DNA of 7,502 bases from Acidobacteriota bacterium (GTDB lineage Bacteria > Acidobacteriota > Terriglobia > Terriglobales > Acidobacteriaceae), in the NCBI GenBank assembly GCA_003224785.1, contig QHZV01000198.1, forward strand, positions 1 through 7,502, written 5' to 3'. Every line of letters starts with the position of its first letter. Position 1 is the first letter of the stretch. The translations under genes and the position numbers were made by a program. Of this stretch, positions 6,037 through 7,502 are shown piece after piece. Under the pieces are notes generated by a model. It was given only the letters and a program-made list of their open reading frames with translations, did not search any database and was not told where the DNA came from.

Positions 6037-6753
6037 ATGGAAACCCCACGAACACGTAATTCAAATCTCGCCGGACTCATAGGCGTCGTAGTCATGGGAG
6101 CAGTGCTGGCGTACTGCTTTCTCCCGTACTCTGTGCGGCCCAGTCCACCAGTCTTCATTTTGATCATATGGATTGGTGCGCTCACTTCAGCGGTCCTAGC
6201 AATTGTGGCGGGATGCAGGAGTTCGCTATGGTGGTTCCTGTTTGTCTTGCTGCCAGTGGCCTTCTTGTTTATAACCTTGAACTTCGAGCAACCTACACAG
6301 GTAAAGTTGAAGAGTGGCGCTAACGGCACGGAGTTCCTGCTATCAGGAAGCGGAAAACTCAGCGAATTGACCGTATTCAGTCCAGAGTACGCGACGGCAG
6401 GGCAAACGGTAGACGATCCGAAGTTCGCCTTGTGGAGTATCCACCCAACCGGGCCAACGAGTTCGGGCGAGCCTGTCTGGGTACTTCGCTCAATTCGCTA
6501 TGGAGTGGTTCCCAAGGGCTACGCACAGTCCATACCTGAAAACGGACAGCCTGCACCACTGGTGGATTCCGAGAAACCGTACCTGTTGAGCATTGAAACT
6601 CACAATGCGCCTGGCATAGCGAGTTACTTCACGGTCGTCGCTGGGAAGCCAGCATGGGCAAAGAATCCGCCCGAAGGGCGATGTTTCACTACGCAGAACA
6701 ACAAGTGGGTAAAGGTCCCGTTGTCTGCACTGACTCGCGTTGATGAATCGTAA
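6037..6753 (+). CDS. Three-pass membrane protein with C-terminal exported domain, unknown function
   Basis: 238 residues. Three hydrophobic segments lie at about 11-30 (LAGLIGVVVMGAVLAYCFLP), 38-59 (PVFILIIWIGALTSAVLAIVAG) and 63-82 (SLWWFLFVLLPVAFLFITLN). After these comes a soluble region of ~155 residues rich in beta-type sequence. With an N-terminus inside and three crossings, the soluble part would be outside the cytoplasm; the short Arg-bearing loop at 60-62 would then be cytoplasmic. I recognise no motif. WSIHPTGPTSSGEPVWVLRSIRYGVVPKGYAQ and the two Cys residues (27, 216) are the notable points. ATG 6037 is the first in the frame and is preceded by a weak CCGGAA. TTTAAT at 6013-6018 could be its -10 box, but the -35 is weak. 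It starts 84 bases after glyA; whether the two are cotranscribed is unclear. Confidence 0.72.
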   Translation: METPRTRNSNLAGLIGVVVMGAVLAYCFLPYSVRPSPPVFILIIWIGALTSAVLAIVAGCRSSLWWFLFVLLPVAFLFITLNFEQPTQVKLKSGANGTEFLLSGSGKLSELTVFSPEYATAGQTVDDPKFALWSIHPTGPTSSGEPVWVLRSIRYGVVPKGYAQSIPENGQPAPLVDSEKPYLLSIETHNAPGIASYFTVVAGKPAWAKNPPEGRCFTTQNNKWVKVPLSALTRVDES

Positions 6754-6938
6754 TGTGCGTTCATATGCGGCTACTTGGAAGCCCTGCACAGTGCTTTGTT
6801 CGACAACTCAAGAAATCTGCTGGTGGTGTCGCCACCTATCCCCCGCAATATCATTCGCTCACGTCGGGACTGACCTCCTTTCCTCCCTTTCGCGCGCCTT
6901 CGATCTCAGATTACCGGAGACGAGCATGTTCGTGGGTA
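6754..6938. other. Intergenic region with no recognised gene
   Basis: Between the stop of the membrane protein and the vapBC control region I see no RNA gene, no plausible small protein and no clear terminator. The inverted repeat GGTGG/CCACC (6822-6826 with 6832-6836) has no T-run after it. The pyrimidine-rich run at 6886-6899 has no clear partner. Confidence 0.5.
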
Positions 6939-6973
6939 GTAGCATCAAATGTAGCATCAAACAATGCTATAAT
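6939..6973 (+). promoter_or_regulatory. vapBC operator and extended -10 promoter
   Basis: GTAGCATCAAA occurs twice as an exact 11-base direct repeat (6939-6949 and 6951-6961). The inner hexamer TAGCAT (6940-6945, 6952-6957) recurs inverted as ATGCTA at 6964-6969, and all three start exactly 12 bases apart. The last site overlaps an extended -10 element, TG at 6965-6966 followed by TATAAT at 6968-6973. Expected transcription start is about 6980, two or three bases before the vapB ATG. Type II antitoxins of the ribbon-helix-helix class bind such repeated sites and repress their own promoter; binding here is inferred. Confidence 0.75.
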
Positions 6974-6982
6974 GTGTGCCTT

Positions 6983-7180
6983 ATGAGAACAACGGTTGCC
7001 CTTGACGACGATCTTCTCCGCGTTGCGCAGGAATTTACCGGCGTGGCGGAGAAAACGGCACTGCTTCGCGAAGCCCTCAAGGCCTTGATCGAGCGAGAAA
7101 GTGCTCGCAGATTGGCGGTGTTGGGCGGGAGTATGCCTGACCTCAAACGTGTTCCGCGGCGCAGAGCGAATTCGAATTGA
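6983..7180 (+). CDS. vapB: VapB-type antitoxin (ribbon-helix-helix)
   Basis: 65 residues. The N-terminus MRTTVALDDDLLRVAQEFTGVAEKTALLREALKALIERE (1-39) has the ribbon-helix-helix form: a short beta strand (RTTVAL), helix 1 (DDLLRVAQEFTG) and helix 2 (EKTALLREALKALIERES). It is of the VapB family I know as DUF2191. The C-terminus ARRLAVLGGSMPDLKRVPRRRANSN is the flexible, basic part that in this family wraps and blocks the toxin active site. It neutralises the adjacent VapC RNase and, with it, represses the operon. ATG 6983 is chosen because the RHH fold starts there and a perfect TATAAT lies just upstream; the frame is open further upstream but that part has no family character. The start lacks an SD, consistent with a near-leaderless message. 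Its TGA stop overlaps the vapC start (TTGA, 7177-7180). Confidence 0.9.
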   Translation: MRTTVALDDDLLRVAQEFTGVAEKTALLREALKALIERESARRLAVLGGSMPDLKRVPRRRANSN

Positions 7181-7502
7181 TTCTCGCGGATACGTCCGTT
7201 TGGATTGATCATCTCCGGTTCGGAATCCCCGAGATGCAGCAGCATCTCAATCACAACCGAATTGTGATTCATCCATTAATTATCGCGGAACTCGCTCTGG
7301 GATCGTTGCGGGACCGCGGCAAGACGCTCGCCTTACTCGATCTCTTGCCACAGATACGAGTGGCGCAAATGGGCGAAGTACGTACGCTCATCGAAGTCCG
7401 CCGCCTATATGGGCTCGGGATCGGCGCAATCGACGCTCACCTCATAGCATCTATTCTGATCAGCCCGCCCACGCTGATGTGGACAAGGGATAAACAACTG
7501 CG
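7177..7502 (+). CDS. vapC: VapC-type PIN-domain toxin ribonuclease (3' end outside window)
   Basis: 108 residues are visible before the right edge; VapC proteins are usually about 125-135, so only the tail is missing. The sequence begins (M)ILADTSVWIDHLR, the classic VapC opening. The four acidic metal-binding PIN residues are all visible: Asp5 (LADTS), Glu38 (IIAELALGS), Asp86 (GAIDAHLIAS) and Asp105 (WTRDKQL). It should be an Mg2+-dependent endoribonuclease, in known cases attacking tRNA or rRNA, inhibited by VapB. The only start available in frame is TTG 7177, as an in-frame stop lies at 7138-7140. This TTG overlaps the vapB stop by the shared TTGA and has no clear SD, so translation is probably coupled to vapB. 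The active site is intact, so the toxin is likely functional. Confidence 0.93.
   Translation, partial: MILADTSVWIDHLRFGIPEMQQHLNHNRIVIHPLIIAELALGSLRDRGKTLALLDLLPQIRVAQMGEVRTLIEVRRLYGLGIGAIDAHLIASILISPPTLMWTRDKQL

Noticed and set aside
6822..6836. Hairpin GGTGG/CCACC as terminator of the membrane-protein gene
   Set aside because: Five-base stem, about 70 bases after the stop codon, and no T-run on either strand.
6886..6899. Purine-rich SD-like run on the minus strand (reverse of CCTCCTTTCCTCCC)
   Set aside because: The only minus-strand frames after it are 27 codons or fewer and poorly spaced from it; no protein can be supported.
6740..6982. 81-residue N-terminal extension of VapB
   Set aside because: Overlaps the preceding gene and the operator/promoter; the residues lack family character, and the RHH fold begins exactly at Met 6983.

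Overview
The window looks like ordinary chromosomal DNA of a free-living, Gram-negative-type bacterium. It has a TonB-family protein (an outer membrane is implied), moderately high GC, several starts without a Shine-Dalgarno (SD) site, and a heptanucleotide intergenic repeat (TCAGCAN). From memory of similar gene neighbourhoods and repeats, the best guess is Acidobacteriota (Koribacter/Terriglobales-like). This placement is inference, not shown by a search.

Layout, left to right: (1) 3-158, the Pro/Thr/Gly-rich C-terminal tail of a gene that begins outside the window, closed by an intrinsic terminator at 189-214. (2) 294-998, a small TonB-family protein whose SD lies inside an RNA hairpin. 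(3) 1053-2222, alanine racemase (alr), apparently read from a leaderless promoter. (4) 2235-2804 on the minus strand, a membrane-anchored protein of unknown function, convergent with alr. (5) 2969-4087, an alpha/beta hydrolase, divergent from (4) and again probably leaderless. (6) 4158-4613, a GNAT acetyltransferase bracketed by inverted TCAGCAN heptad arrays. (7) 4672-5952, serine hydroxymethyltransferase (glyA). (8) 6037-6753, a protein of unknown function with three membrane segments and an exported domain. (9) 6983-7180 and 7177-7502, a VapB/VapC toxin-antitoxin pair with overlapping genes and a clear operator/promoter; the toxin runs off the right edge.

The genes do not form one pathway. 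alr (D-alanine for peptidoglycan) and glyA (glycine and one-carbon units) are housekeeping PLP enzymes. The TonB-like protein and the two unknown membrane proteins belong to the envelope. vapBC is a mobile-type addiction/stress module. Most transcription units seem to carry their own promoter.

I see no convincing new multi-gene system. The most interesting signals are small: the heptad arrays, two of which sit directly upstream of extended -10 promoters and two of which flank the GNAT gene in inverted orientation; the 12-bp-phased vapBC operator; the SD-masking hairpin; and the repeated -10-box-next-to-start-codon arrangement. No gene-free stretch exceeds 300 bases. The longest (6754-6982) holds the vapBC control region at its right end and nothing else I can name.
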